NCBI GenBank assembly: GCA_037013685.1
Contig: CM072885.1
Span: 26,412,620-26,476,619, forward strand
Source of the DNA: Acridotheres tristis
Taxonomy: Eukaryota; Chordata; Aves; Passeriformes; Sturnidae
Reading direction: 5' to 3'
Length of the DNA stretch: 64,000 nucleotides
In this document: positions 37,626 through 50,900 of the stretch, piece by piece
Position numbering within the stretch: position 1 is the stretch's first letter
Layout: each line of letters begins with the position of its first letter
The notes under the pieces: model-generated
Told to the model about the DNA's origin: nothing
The model's database searches: none
What the model saw: only the letters and a program-made list of their open reading frames with translations
Made by a program: the position numbers and the translations under genes

Positions 37626-40600
37626 CTCAACATCAGGCTTTCATCTCGCTCCTTTTCTTTTACTTTCCATCTATGAATCTATGATTTTACTAAGGCATTA
37701 GGTATCCAGGAGGGCTGCTGAAGCAGACTCCACGGGAAAGTTAGCAGGAGAAACACCCCAGCTCTGAATCCTCACTGAGCTTTGGGCAGAGACATGGAAA
37801 GCTTTGAGTAAATAAGTTAGGTACCTAGGGAGGTTCAATAATTTCAGAATGAGGGAATTACAAAGGGGGTTTGAGTTGTAATTTTGGTTTTATATGCCTA
37901 ATCTTGGCTTAAATTCAGGTACCTTCGAAGACTTTAAATATGACTCTAAATTGAAACGCACTGCTACAGGCTCTTTCCTTGCTGTCAGCTGAAAAGTAAA
38001 GGCTCTGAAAAGTTGTCTGGGGAAAGGTAAATCTTTTCTATCACACTGAGCTACTGTGCATGCCAAATAGAATGAGACAGATTTAAAGAATTTTCCCAAG
38101 TCAGCTGAGAAAAAGTGATTATATAGGATGAAGCTGCTTCTCATAAATTTAATAATGGCTCACCCTTTCCTCCACTTGCTAGATTGCTTAGCACTGACTT
38201 GGATGCTCTAATAGAGCAGCATTAGTAAGAAACCACATGATTTATCTTGAGATGGTATTTCATTCTCTGAAGATAGTTCACATCTCTGATATCAGAATGA
38301 AGGAAAATAATGCTTGCGTAATAGAAGATGTATACATATGGTACGTTAAAGAAATATTTTTAACTGCTGTTCTCAGAGCTGTTTCAAATAAATCTGGATT
38401 TTTCCCCTTAACCCTGTGACAAGTCAAGAAGAGAGCCAAAATGCCCTGAGCTTAGGTAACTGATTAGGTCTCTTTAAGGTAAAAGAATTTAGGTAACATT
38501 TCTAAACTCTCCTGTCTGCTTGCCTCCTCCTGTTCAGCATTAGTGCCCTTCACCCGTGTCATTGGGAAAACTGGCCAAGTTAGGTTAAAATGCTGTTGCA
38601 AGCCACTAAAATAAACTGACCAGTACTGCACAGGAGCAGATGAGTGCTGGGAGAGCTGGGTGTATGGCTTCACCTGTGTGGAGGCTGGCAGAGCAGGAGA
38701 AACAAATGGGCTACGATAACATCTGGTCCATATGACCACTGACTAAGCTGAGCTTAGTCTCAGCTCCAACATTTACTTTCATGGCAACTGGACAAAAGAG
38801 TGGTTCATCAAGAAGTAAAATATCCAGATAAGCAATAAATCCACATTTAGGTATTGATGAGAATAATCAAAAAAATGGACTCATGATTGTCAGTAGGGAA
38901 GAAAAAACTTGTTCTGTTTCTGACCAGTGCTATGTTGGAAAGTAAATGTCCTGAATCTCGTTAGGCTGGTCTTACAACTATTAAAAAAAATCCTTTTCCA
39001 TACAGACCTTCTTCTTTCAAACTTAGTAGCAGTGGTGTATGTTGTCACAGTTCAAAATACACACATAAAATTTGAGTGAAACCCATTGTGGAAGAATGAC
39101 CTGGCACATTTGCATACATGTTGTCTTTCATAATTCAATATCAGATTCAATACATTAAATCGCTGACTGTCTTCATTAGTAATAAAAACACAGTCTGAAT
39201 ATAAGTGTCTGTTGGTATTGTGTTAAAAAATTCAGGAGTCTCCTGCAAGCACTCTTAGCTGTGAACAAAATGAGTCAGAACACAGCAAAATTCATTTTGT
39301 TAGAACCAAAAATACAAGTATGTTATCACTAAAGTATGCTTCATAGGAACAGCTCTCTTAAATTAAGAGCAAAAAAGTGAGAAGAGTTTTAAATTTCAAA
39401 ATCTATCCCATTAATATAAACAAATTTGTATTATTTTCTGAATAGCTGTTACATGAGTAGATTCATACACAAAGGAGTAGAAAGACCTTTTTATGTTAGA
39501 AAACCTTTGCCATATGTCATGTCAGGAAATAATTTTCTCTGCTTTACATCTAAAAAATAACTTTTCAGGGGTCATCTTATTATTAAACAAATAATTTCTG
39601 ATGCAATTAGTTCACTGTATAGAATATGTTCATTACTGCTGTTTGGGGCAGTATTATGAACTATGTGTGAGTAGTGCTCATACAAAAGAGAAATCAGTGG
39701 ATTCAGTCAATGTCTTCTCCCTGGAAAGCTGTAGGTGAAAGGGAACATGCTCATAATTACTAATCAAAATTCTAGCCAGGATCTGGTTTCTAAATTAGTT
39801 TAGTGGAGATAGCGCTGCTTATTAAGTGTTGAGATTTTCCCTTGAGAAACAGCTTTGGAAAGTCTGCCTTTCTTTTCTTTATTTTACATTAATTTTCTAA
39901 TTTTTCCTTCTGCATCCTCCGAAAGGACCTATCTTTCTTTTCCACGTTCATATCTTCCTCATTCCTCCATAATTCAGCATCTTCTAACATTTTTCAGCCT
40001 ACAGTTCAAGGTAGCCCCCACATCTTCCTATGTTTCCCCTCCATCTCCCACTCTGTGTGCTCTGCCGGCACTATTGCAGACCATTGCATGACTGGAAGTG
40101 TGGGGAGAGACTCCTACACACCATTGCAAACTCTTCCATTGCTTACGAGACAAATCTTGGCTAAATTGCAAATATTAGAAACATTAGACTTGCTGTTCTA
40201 ATTTATCTATTTGCCATGTGTTGTGTCAAACTTTATGCTTCATAAGAAATGAAAAGTTCATTACAAAAACTACACCAAACAAAAAAACTATGAAACTACA
40301 AAACCCAGAGCAAACGTCTCACTACCTGCTATAACTGTGGTATATCAACAAAAGGGGAGCAAACCTGTCAGTGAAGAAAACAGGTCCTGGTTTCACAGTC
40401 ACAAAACAATTGCTACATGCCGTCAAGAGTGAAAAATCTTTTTCAAAAGTTTTGAAAAATCAACCTGTAATTTTGTTTCTAAGAAATAACAAAGTCCTGG
40501 CCTTCAGTGATCACTAAAGTTCTAATACATTTCCAAAGGTAAAAGATAATAGCTGCAGCACTATATCACTAATCCCAAAACACAATGCATTTCTACCAGC

Positions 40601-42654
40601 ATCTGGCATTTTGGTCTGGAAAACTTAAATTTCACTCTGTGTGAGGACCCCAAAGGGATCTTTATTCTCTTTTTTTACTATCTCTGCTATGCTAAAAAAG
40701 CCACATGGTTTCGGCAATTCGGCTGTCACTGTGCATTCACTTTCCATGAGTATCTTCTGATCTATACTAGATGTGTGACCCAGGACTGCGTTATGTGAGC
40801 ATTTTAACTTTTTATTAAGTTCAGAGCTGCCATATCCCTCTTGTCATAACTACTTCCATTCTCCAGGTGGTTTATTTAGGATGGAAGCCATCCCAGAGTA
40901 AAGTGCATAGTGACATTAAATCCCAGTGGCTTTTAAATCCTCCTGACCTCTATACCCATTACTACTTGATCAGCACTGATCAGCAAGATGCCACCATTCT
41001 TTCCAATTTTTCTATTAACCACAAGTCCTTTATATCAGAGTGCCTTACACAAAAACAAAAGGCATAGTTTACGGTCTGATATTCTCTATCCAGACCTAGA
41101 AGTAGTTGGGATGAATGGGAGGATTGTAAAGTTCTTTCTTGTAAAACTCAACTCTACTAGTATCTCTCATCTGCTCCTTCTCCATCCCTTCTCCACTGTA
41201 AATCCTTCTTGGAACCTTGCTTTTTCCAGCAGAACACCTATTGGGAGTGGCTGTTTGAGGAAAAATAGACAAATTAAACTTAGAATCTTTGTATTCATTG
41301 ATTTTGTTACAAAAGAAGATGAACAGTTGCATTTAAACTGGTTTTAGCTGTAATCCGAGCACTTCCATTTGCTCATTATGCTTGTAAAACCACATGAAGT
41401 AAATAGCGTAAAATTCATTACCAGAAAAGTATACAAAATTTGGAGGAACAGTAACAAAGAAGGGTTAGTGCACATTCGTGATTTATATATGAAGAAAAAT
41501 TAATAGATAAACTCAGGAGCCCAGCTGACGGCAAATAATTGGAAGGGCTCACAAAGGACCCTCTGGAAACAGGCTCAGACCTTAAACTGTGAAGTGCTTA
41601 CTCATTTTATTTAGTTCTTTTCCAAGAAAAGCTCCAGATAAAAGTTAGAGGGGGAAAGTGGCTACAAATGTTTTCCAGATCTGAGTATCACAAAAGGCTT
41701 TACAGAGCTAATGGGAATAGTGCCTTTGATGTCAAACAGTTGTAAAGTAGAACTGTATGCAGGTAAATGACGTCCCTTGGAAAGCTTTAGTGGCTACCTC
41801 CGAACCAGACAAGAAAACAGGATCCGTTTTTTGGTCCTGATTCTGAACTGTGAGGAGGGGAAGAAAAGCTCTCAGGGCCTGGGCATCATGTGTTTGTTGA
41901 CATAGGGCAAAAATGTGCTAGAGTGCCTCAGCTACTCAGTGTGGATGGTGGCACGTCTCCACTTCAGGCCCTTTTCTGGCCTGGTTAGTTTGCAAATATA
42001 GATGGAAATTGGACTCAGAATCATAGCCCAACCATCACATAGTATGATACTGTTGGCAGCAGGGTGGCCTTCTGCTTAGGAAAATTAAAAAACCCATTCC
42101 AGTAAGCACAGAAAACTAGTCTTCAGTCAAATTCTGAGGGATCCCACCCTCTTACTCCCTCTCCTCCCACCAGTTAGTTCTCCCTGTTATCAGACAAATA
42201 TTCTCAAAAAGCAAATATAAGAAACTACACAACAATACTCAAAACATATTTAGTAATATCCTTCTGTTTGACAGTCTCAAAAGACAGTGAATTTTCCTTT
42301 TCGGAGATTTCTTTCTATTTAATATGGAGTTTATTAACAAGACTTTTGCTGTGTGGTTCACCAGGAATGTAGAGATTACACCATCACAGAACAACGTAGC
42401 TTAGCACTCTAAGTTATAAACATAAAGAATAAGTCTTGGATTCTCTTGCAAAAATACAGACTTATGCAACTCATTTCTTCCCGAAACCATTAATTATGAA
42501 ATGATGCTGGGGAAGGGGATGAGGGAGGGCAGGAAGGGACAAGTGAATCAAAATGTTATCACGTGGTCATTAAAGTTAACCATACCTTAATTTACAAGTA
42601 GAACTGGAGAATTTCAGGCATTTCTTAAGAAGGCTGTCTTTCATTTTCTGGGGA

Positions 42655-42818
42655 TTTGGTTCTTTTATTGGGGTTTTTTTTGTTTGTTTTTTGTTTTGGA
42701 GGTTTTTTGGGGTTTTTTTGGTTTTTTTTGTTGTTGTTTTTTGGTGGGTTTTTTTGTTTTGTTTTGGGGTTGTTTGTTTTTTGTTTTGGTTTTGGTTTTG
42801 TTGTTGTTTCTGTTTTCT
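42655..42818 (+). repeat. T/G-only low-complexity tract
   Basis: About 160 bases made almost wholly of T runs separated by G runs of one to four on the plus strand, so the minus strand is A/C. No fixed repeat unit is apparent. Phe/Gly-rich or Lys/Asn/Pro-rich open frames across it are compositional artefacts. Confidence 0.9.
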
Positions 42819-45800
42819 GTAGTCTTTTCATTAATGGAACACATTAGGATAAACAGGAGATTTTTTTCTATAAGCCACCAAGATACAGACTATTTTAGAA
42901 AAAGTATTTTCAAGTATTACCTACTGCAAAACACTGTTAAGGGAGGTTTTATGTCTTCCTGGTGAATCAGACAACAGTACTGGATTTCTCTCCTGAGATA
43001 TATAAACCCGCAAGTATGACATGAAGCCTGGTGAACGTGATACATTCAAGCAGAAATCTTTGTACACATACATTTAATTATACAAATAGTACTTTGGGGG
43101 AGGGGTTGTCTGTAACAGCAGCCATTTTATCCAGACTTTTTTCCCCTCTTGGATTTGCTTTTTCCTCCCTCAGACAGAAAATAATAACTTGTAAACCATT
43201 TTTTAAAAATGCTCTGCAACAGTAAGGTTAAGCTAAAGTGACCCTGATCCCACATCTCGATGAGATCACCATTCTGTAAAGGGAAATGCATGCCAGATGC
43301 TGCAAACATTCCATGGGCTTAGGAGGAAAGAAGAATGAAAAGGTAGTCTTGGTTTTCTTCTGAAGCTTTGAATTAAATGCAAAGAATCTGCCTTGACTCC
43401 TACAGCTGTGACAATGCCAAACATGTTTTCTAAGAAGAACTCAACATTATTGCTAATGTGCTGGAGTTCCAAGTTATATCACTATATCTGTCCTAACCAG
43501 GGGGCTCTACCTTACACCTATCAAGTTTTCAGAAAACCCCTCTTCTAGATTATAATTAAGCACGCTGCAATATGATGCTGTTATAGAAACTCTCACTTTA
43601 AAAAAAAAAATTAATGTTTACATGTCTCAAGTTCTACCATTCTGATTTGTAATGAAGATTGTGAGACATATATATCTCATTTATGGCATGTTTGACATTT
43701 TCTGAAATTTATTGTCTAGGGAAAAAGCAGTGTCAGTGGAATTACCACTTTTTGCCTCATCTATAGAAATGTCACCCAGCAGTGAAGAGATTTCACATGA
43801 GAAACACTGGTAAGTGAAAATACCAATTAATCTGCAGTCATTTTACGGCCCCTTTTCACTAGCCACCACCCTCTGAAAGCTTCCATATGTTGACACCTCT
43901 TTATGGGATCCCTAGATCTCAAAAATTGCCATGCTCCACTATTAAGTCATGCTGGTGGTAACTGACAACTTGTGGACCTTGTATACCAGGAGGCTCATGG
44001 CTGGCAGTATGGACCGCTCATTGCAGTTTTGGTCCAGCATTTCAGTATCTCAATCTCAAGAGGCAGTTAGGCTACATTGCTGTTGTCTGTAATTTCACTT
44101 CCTGAAAAGTATTTCTGTGGATATGATTGCTTTATAACACCCTGAAAAACCACAGTGTAAAACCTAAACCTTTCCATCTCACGAGGAATGGCAGTTTAAC
44201 CCTTTTTCTGCTACTCCTGCCTCCTGCTGTGCTAGATACATCACCTAATTTCATCCTCTGAGGACTTCCAGTTGATGCTCCAAGATGGCAAACTCAGGCT
44301 TACTGTTGGATTCAGCAGACAGGAATGTCATGTATCCCAGCACTAATGAGGAAGCAGTGAATATGCAGGCAAATTTGAGACTAGGGAATCCCCTCCCCCC
44401 TACTCCCAGTCCTAGTCAGATTTGAAGATGAACTGCTAGTCATCCTGTGAAAGAGGGTGTCTGGTGTGGGGAAACACTAAAAAATGTAGCAAGTTTAAAT
44501 CTGGAGGCTGGCATAAATATAACCCTTCAGAGTATAAATGGTACCTGCCAGAATGTTCTGAAAATTGTTTTCAGAGTAGGATTTCACACACCTGTGTAAA
44601 AGAGGGAGATTTATATGGGCATATTTCTTATTAAACTTGCTATTGTGGGACAAGACACAAAGCAGTGAGAGACAGCAAATTATCTCTCCTTGTTCATCAT
44701 GACTTTGCTTTTCAGGGATTTGCATTTTTTTTCACTGAATGCACTGATATTGCATTCAAATTTAGAAAGAGTTTTTTTTTCCTCCATGGACAGAAGAGTA
44801 ACACTAACTTCTTTAGTGTCATGACAGATTATACATTAAGAATAATGGATTATCATGACAGTGATATCATGGTGCATTGGAAGATGAAGTCAAAGGGCTA
44901 TCAAAGCATGTTTCTGTTTACTGTACGTTCTTGAATTTTAGGGTGGTATTTGAAGCAAGACATGATGGAGAATAAGCTCGTTCCCAAAGGCTATCTAAGG
45001 TTTCCAAGTATTTTTCAAAGTACAATTTAAAACCTTAGTGACAGGAAAGGAAATGAAGTCTTGAAATCAGAGAACAAAGTGTAACAAATAATCTGGAAAG
45101 GAGATATGATAAAATAAAATGCAATTTAAAAAATTGAAAATGGAGTGACTACAACAAAATGTACTGAGATGAAATGAGGTGCGAGAAGAAACTGAAGAAA
45201 TGAAATGCTTAAGAAAGAAAAAGATTCTGAAATTAAGTGAAAACAATAAAAGTGAATGGGATGACATTAAGTGCAGGGAAAGGGACTGAAGCTCAACCAA
45301 TTGATCCACATTGAAATCACAAGATTTCATTTCCTTTCCTGAAAGGAGCAAAACATTTAGTCTCAAATATAAAAAAAAAAAATCTATTCCTCACCTATCA
45401 TTAGAAAGCCAATCTGACTTCACATGAGCGGCAAATAGTAATATTTTTGAAAATCAAGCCTTACCTAGTAAAGCTGGGCACACATAAAGCCATTCATAAC
45501 CAGGATGCATCTTACTGGTTGATAAGGAGAAATGGAAATGTAAGGCATCATACAGAAATTCAGCATGTGTAGTATGGATTGTAGAAAGACAAGGAAATTC
45601 CAGTCAGCCTTGCTGAATACAGTATTAAATTTGAATTTTCAGAATAGACTGGGGCAGTCAGATATCCAGTTTCACTTGAACAAATACATAGTTAAATGTG
45701 AAATGATGTTTCATATGAAAAAAGTATCTTAAAGCACTGATTCAGATGTATGACTGCCTAACACCATTAAACACATCAGTAAGCTAATGCTTTAAGTTTT

Positions 45801-47258
45801 TAAAATTAGCATCAATGTTTCCATCCCCTCTCATGTCTCCTTTTTATAGGCCATGTGTTTTCAGCCTGCCATGTAAAGCAGTTGCTTCATTATGTGTGAA
45901 TAAAGCTGGAGAAAGAATCCCAATATTTATCACATAAGAACTGAAAACAACTATTTCAATATTCTTATGTGTGCATGAGACTTGCAACTGGGTTTTAAAA
46001 CAGTAACAGCAGTATTTACACATCTCTGTCATGTTACAGGTATTACTTTGATACAGTAATGTAGGTACTCCCAGAGATGGAGAAGTGGCAGAGAACCACA
46101 TCAGGATAGAGGGAGAGTCCCACGCTTCTGTGTGAGAGAGCCGAAGGCCTTTTAATTTTGTAAGGAGGAAGACGGCAAAGAGGGGGACATTCTTTGTAGG
46201 GTAGTCCTGCGGGTAGAAGGCCTCCTGGATCATGCATGGGAAGAAGGCCTGAAACAATCTGGAAAAGATTTCTGTCTCTTTTAGGTTAGAACAAAAGTAA
46301 TAGTTGCATATTGATCTCTTTTATTATACATCACTTGTTCTAAACACACATATGAATAATCTATGCTACTGTTCTGAAAGGTATGTGTGTGCTGCCGACA
46401 GCTTCTCAGAAGCTGGGCAAATTATTCGCTGCATGCTATTTAGTGTAGTACTTGGGACATTTCTATGTTGCACTTCGGTCTTTTGGGGTGTGAAACCACC
46501 TAGTTATTTAATCTCAATCAGAAGAATCCACCAATCTTGCACCAGCACCTGCTGCTTTTGCATCTCCTTTAATCCGCTTGCCAGTACTCTGAAGCAGCAG
46601 TAAGATCCACGATGATTTCCAGTGTACTGTGTGACAGTATAAAGTAAAACAAAGAAGAAATTGGAAGAAAATAGTTAAAAAACTAAAGACAGGGCAAATC
46701 AAAACATAAGGGTCAGCAAAATGATTTTTTTAAAAAATAAATCTTACAAAACTTAATTCATTGATGAAAACATATGCTTGCTAGTGGTGTGAACATGCAA
46801 AAATACAACTATGAAATTTTGCTAAAAAAACAGAGCTATGTAACAGCATCGCAAATATTATCCTGCTAACTACTAACCAGTGCAAATCAGTTTAAAACAG
46901 GTTGCTTTCCTGACTGGATAGCAAGATTTCTAGGGGACTTCAGTGAGAGATCAATACTGAATATGAGAAGGCTTGGTATTTCATCAATGAACTGTCATGA
47001 AGTTTCAGAAAAGGCAAGAAAATGGAGTTGAGCAAAAGCAAAAACTAAGCAGAAACTGGCAGGATTGCAGTGTAGGGAAGGAAGGGTGATTTCCAATGAG
47101 GGCCTTCCGAAGAACAGTTTGCCAGTAATACGTAACATTAAATTACTCTGGGGGCAGCTGCCGAGTATAATCGGATATACTGGAAGTGTGATGTTTTGAT
47201 CTGACGGATTATGTGATAGGGGTCATGTAAAGACAGAGAATATGTCCCAAAGTATTTT

Positions 47259-47309
47259 TAAAAATTTAAAATTTAAAATTTAAAATTTAAAATTAAAAAA
47301 AAAAAAAAG
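47259..47309. repeat. AAAATTT heptamer repeat and A-run upstream of HELB
   Basis: About five direct copies of a 7-bp AAAATTT unit run into a stretch of 14 or more A residues, ending roughly 90 bases before the HELB start codon. This abuts the CpG island directly. It may be the tail of a lost retroposed element or an expanded A/T repeat. Confidence 0.85.
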
Positions 47310-47760
47310 ACTCGTGACTACCCCGACCTCCCCGCGCCGCTCCCGCCCGCCGGCCCGCCCTTCCCCGGGGGCGGGGAGATCTCCGTCGGGGGCGGCATGG
47401 CGCGGTCCGGCGGGGAGCGGGGCGCGCCCCTGGAGCTGTGGGGGTACCTGCGGCCGCTGCGCTGGGAGGCGGCGGGCGACGAGGGGGAGAGCGACGAGGA
47501 CTTCGAGGAGGAGCCGCTCTTGGCGGAGGATGCGTTCCTGGAGGGCGCCGGCCGGGAGCTGTCGGCCGCGCTGCCCCCGCGCCGCGCCGGTGAGGGCTGA
47601 GCCAGGCCGGACCGGGCCGGGCTGTGGTACCCTCCCTGCACGGGGTCGGGGCTCCGCGCAGGGCGCCGGGAGGCGAGAGGGGCCCAGCGTTGTGGGAATG
47701 GCGGCGGGGGAGGTGGGGCTGGGCCCTGGCTCGGCCGTCCGCCCGAGCGCGGCACTTCCC
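47310..47760 (+). promoter_or_regulatory. CpG island promoter of HELB
   Basis: GC- and CpG-dense sequence surrounds the first HELB exon, with a sharp boundary to A/T repeats on the left. Several Sp1-like GGGCGG boxes occur (for example near 47370 and 47390). No TATA box is placed sensibly. Long open frames on the minus strand here come from GC content. Confidence 0.75.
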
Positions 47761-47932
47761 ACGTGGGAACGGGCCTTGCTCGCCGTTTGTGTGAAGTGAT
47801 CGCAGGCGAAGGGACAGGGAACCGAAGGTGATGAACGGGTAGTGGAAGGGAAGCGTGATCTGTGCTCTTCTACGGGCACAGAATTGCAACAGTAAGGAAA
47901 CATAAGGTTTTCCCATTCAAGTTAACTTTACA

Positions 47933-47966
<34 letters not shown>

Positions 47967-50900
47967 TAGGAGAGTGTTGGTACTTGATGTTAATGGTTTC
48001 CAACTTTCTACTTAGAGCTTAGAAAAGTAGGCGAAGTTGGAACAACCTCTGCCTAAAAAGTATTTTATCTGTAAGTTGTTTTTAAAATGGCCAAACTGAG
48101 CTAAATGACCAGGGAGAAATAAATAAGTTATTGCAGACCTAAGAGCTGTCCTGGTGAGGAAGGAGCCCTGCTAAACATAGGTGCCCACTTTGTTCTGATC
48201 ATAGCAATTGGTCCTCAGTTGTCGATCAGGGAATGATGTATTATTTTTTTGAAGGCAAAGAGGAGGCCAACCAGGTCATAAAAATGTTAAGAATTTATTA
48301 TATTAATTCCCTCTAATTTTGGTGGTTTCAGTCATGGGAAATACTTGGTCTACAAACGTATCTGAAGGTTATGCAGGCATTGTGATAGAATATTTTGTGA
48401 TAAACCTGTTTAAAATTCAGTTGTAAACTTGGGTTGGAATAAATAGTAACCCATAATAGTACATATTTAATTAGTTTAATAAATTCATAGGCAAGATTGA
48501 TTCCTCCTCCTTAGAGAAGGAGTTTTAGTGCTTGTTTCTGAGTTTGGTTTCTTTTTTTTTGTTTTAAATATTAGTGGAGAGGCTGGCATCAGGAGTTTAT
48601 GAAAATCCCTGCTTTACTTTTACTACTGCAACTTACAGAAAAGACAAAAAAAAGCACTGAACCAACAAAACTCTTTTAATCAACACAAACTTTTAATTTT
48701 TATGACTGACAATTAACACTGGATTTTTCTTTTTAATGCTTCAGTTATTATACAGGAATGCAGCACCAAAAAGGAGTATGAAGTAGTTGGACGTTTTCCG
48801 TTACTTGATCCTTGGTGGAAAGTTAATGTTAAAGTTAAAAAAATGGGGTCGAAGTACTTTGTGCAAGGATATCCATCGTATTTTCTGCAGACTGATGTAG
48901 AAGAAAACAACCGACAAGTATTTTCACTCTTTCTTAAGGAATGTGATGTTCCTGAAGATTGGAAAGAACAGTTTTTTGCTTGGCTTCCTATGGAATCTGT
49001 ACTGAGTTTTAGCAATCTTGAAGAAAAACTAAAACAGTTCCAAGTTTCACAGCTACCGCCAAGGAAGATCCAAAGAGATACCGAGGATTACGACATCTTC
49101 TATTATGTTTCAAAGTCATGTAGGTGTATCCTGTGCTGTTTTAATTGTTTTGTAAGCTGAGGAGTTCTCTCTCATATGCTACATTCAAACTAACATGTAT
49201 TCATTTGAAATGCATATTCAAATTAATCTTTTATTTTAAAATATTTCAAGACAGTAGGACAACTGATCAGTTAAAGATAGGCATACAGAAGGACTTTGCT
49301 GTATTCTGTAGGTTAAGTAGAATGTCTGTGCTAGGGATACTCCATCCCTGGAAGTGCTTAAGGCTGGGCTGGATGAGGCTCTGAGCAACCTGGTCTAGTG
49401 GAAGGTGTCCCTGCCAGTGACAGGGGTTTGGAACTAGGTGATCTTTAAGGTCACTTCCATCCCAAACCATTTTATGCTTCTGTGATTCTATGATGTGAAG
49501 ACACTGATGCTTCCTCTAGTTTATTCAGCTATGAGAAGACTTATTGAAAAATGGGTTCAGCACCACTTAAGCATAGTGACAATGGCTTTTTAGGGCTGGC
49601 ACATGTTCAAATGTGGTATAGGTGCTTCTCTGTAGTGCAGAGATCTGTGAAGGAGTTCAGCCTAGTCCTAATCAGCTGCACTAAATGGATTATCTTGGTA
49701 TGTTTGAATCCTGTCAGCAGATTGGTATGGCTGGGACCAGAGTGTGGAAGCACTGGAGTGTGTCCACATGGAGATAGTTCAGATTTCTGAAGATGCTGTT
49801 TTGGGCAGTGTTGGTGTGATTACATGAGCATGACTACCTGAGTGTTAAAGATTGGATCAGGAGTGTGCCCCCTTGTCCCCACTGTGATGCAGTCTCTGAA
49901 AGTACTGACTGTGTCCCTGCTGGATGAAACCCAAACGATGTGTTCCACTTCTATTCCTGAGGTACTCTGATCCATAACAGGCATTCAGTCTGTGGGACCA
50001 GACTTAGCTGGTCTGAAGCAAAACACGAATGCAGAGAAAGTCAGGATGTGTGACATTAAGAGCTCTTGTTTTGCTCTGATGATCTGTTTCCACAACTGTA
50101 CAGACAGGTTGGGTCTACCTACTGTTACGTGTAAGCAAGAAAAGTTTTCCAGTACCTGGTTTAGTGGGCAGTGTCAGGTCAGATGATGGAGGTGACGCTT
50201 TTGCATGTCAAATTACACGTAACAGGAGAGTTCAGAACCTCTGCTGGACTTAAACTGACTTTACTTCAAATCTCATGTGTAAGGAGAAGAAAATGTTCAG
50301 AGTTCTGTAGGCTTTCAGGATTTTTGTTCTCTTTTTTTAATTATAGAAAAGATTGTACAGTATGCCTATGTACTCTCTTCATCCTTCTAGTAGTTGGTGA
50401 TTTTTTTCTAGAATCTAGCTTAAATTAATTTGCTACATTTTAAGCTTTAATCTTTCTCTATATAGACCATTCCCCTACCTCAGTTGCTACTGCTAGTGTT
50501 GTAAATTTTTTTTTTTGTTGTGATTGTTACGTACTCAAGTAGTTTGTTCTTCAAGCCCTCATAGTATTTTTCTGTGTGTGGAAATAGTGTATATTGATGA
50601 TTTACGTGTAAATTAAGTACTTGCGTAAAAGGGAAAAGGTTTTATCTTTGTCTTTATGCGAGTAAGACAGTGATCAGAAAAAGTACTTAAGTGAGAAAAA
50701 TTAGCGTTTTAAATTTTCCTTAACACTTAACTAAAAATAGCCTATTTATTTCCAAGAGATAAAGCTTCTGAAAGTTTGTCTTCTTAAATTTGTTTTCCTT
50801 TCCTTTGAAATTACTTTTTAAAACAAAATATAGAGCAGATCAGTTTCATTGTTCATTTCAGCCCATGACTAATGTAAACAGGGAAAGCAATAGCTTAATT

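Larger units (their letters stand above)
17927..47300. other. Gene-poor intergenic region
   Basis: About 29 kb of AT-rich sequence. Open frames are all short (137 codons or less), many overlap on opposite strands, and none shows a family motif or a plausible chain of exons. Recognisable content is limited to CR1 fragments, a GA microsatellite in an LTR-like sequence, a T/G-rich tract and short AT-rich repeats. Regulatory elements conserved across birds may exist but cannot be seen from one sequence. Confidence 0.6.

Noticed and set aside
42625..42965. Phe/Gly-rich and Lys/Asn/Pro-rich frames on opposite strands
   Set aside because: Both come from the T/G-only tract, not from selected coding sequence.
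17927..47300. tRNA, rRNA, CRISPR or bacterial-type genes
   Set aside because: No cloverleaf, ribosomal RNA or spaced direct-repeat array was recognised, and the sequence is that of a bird nuclear genome.
47280..47916. Several 100-207 codon open frames over the HELB CpG island, mostly antisense
   Set aside because: Ala/Arg/Pro/Gly-rich translations with no motif, caused by GC-rich DNA. The only supported coding here is HELB exon 1.
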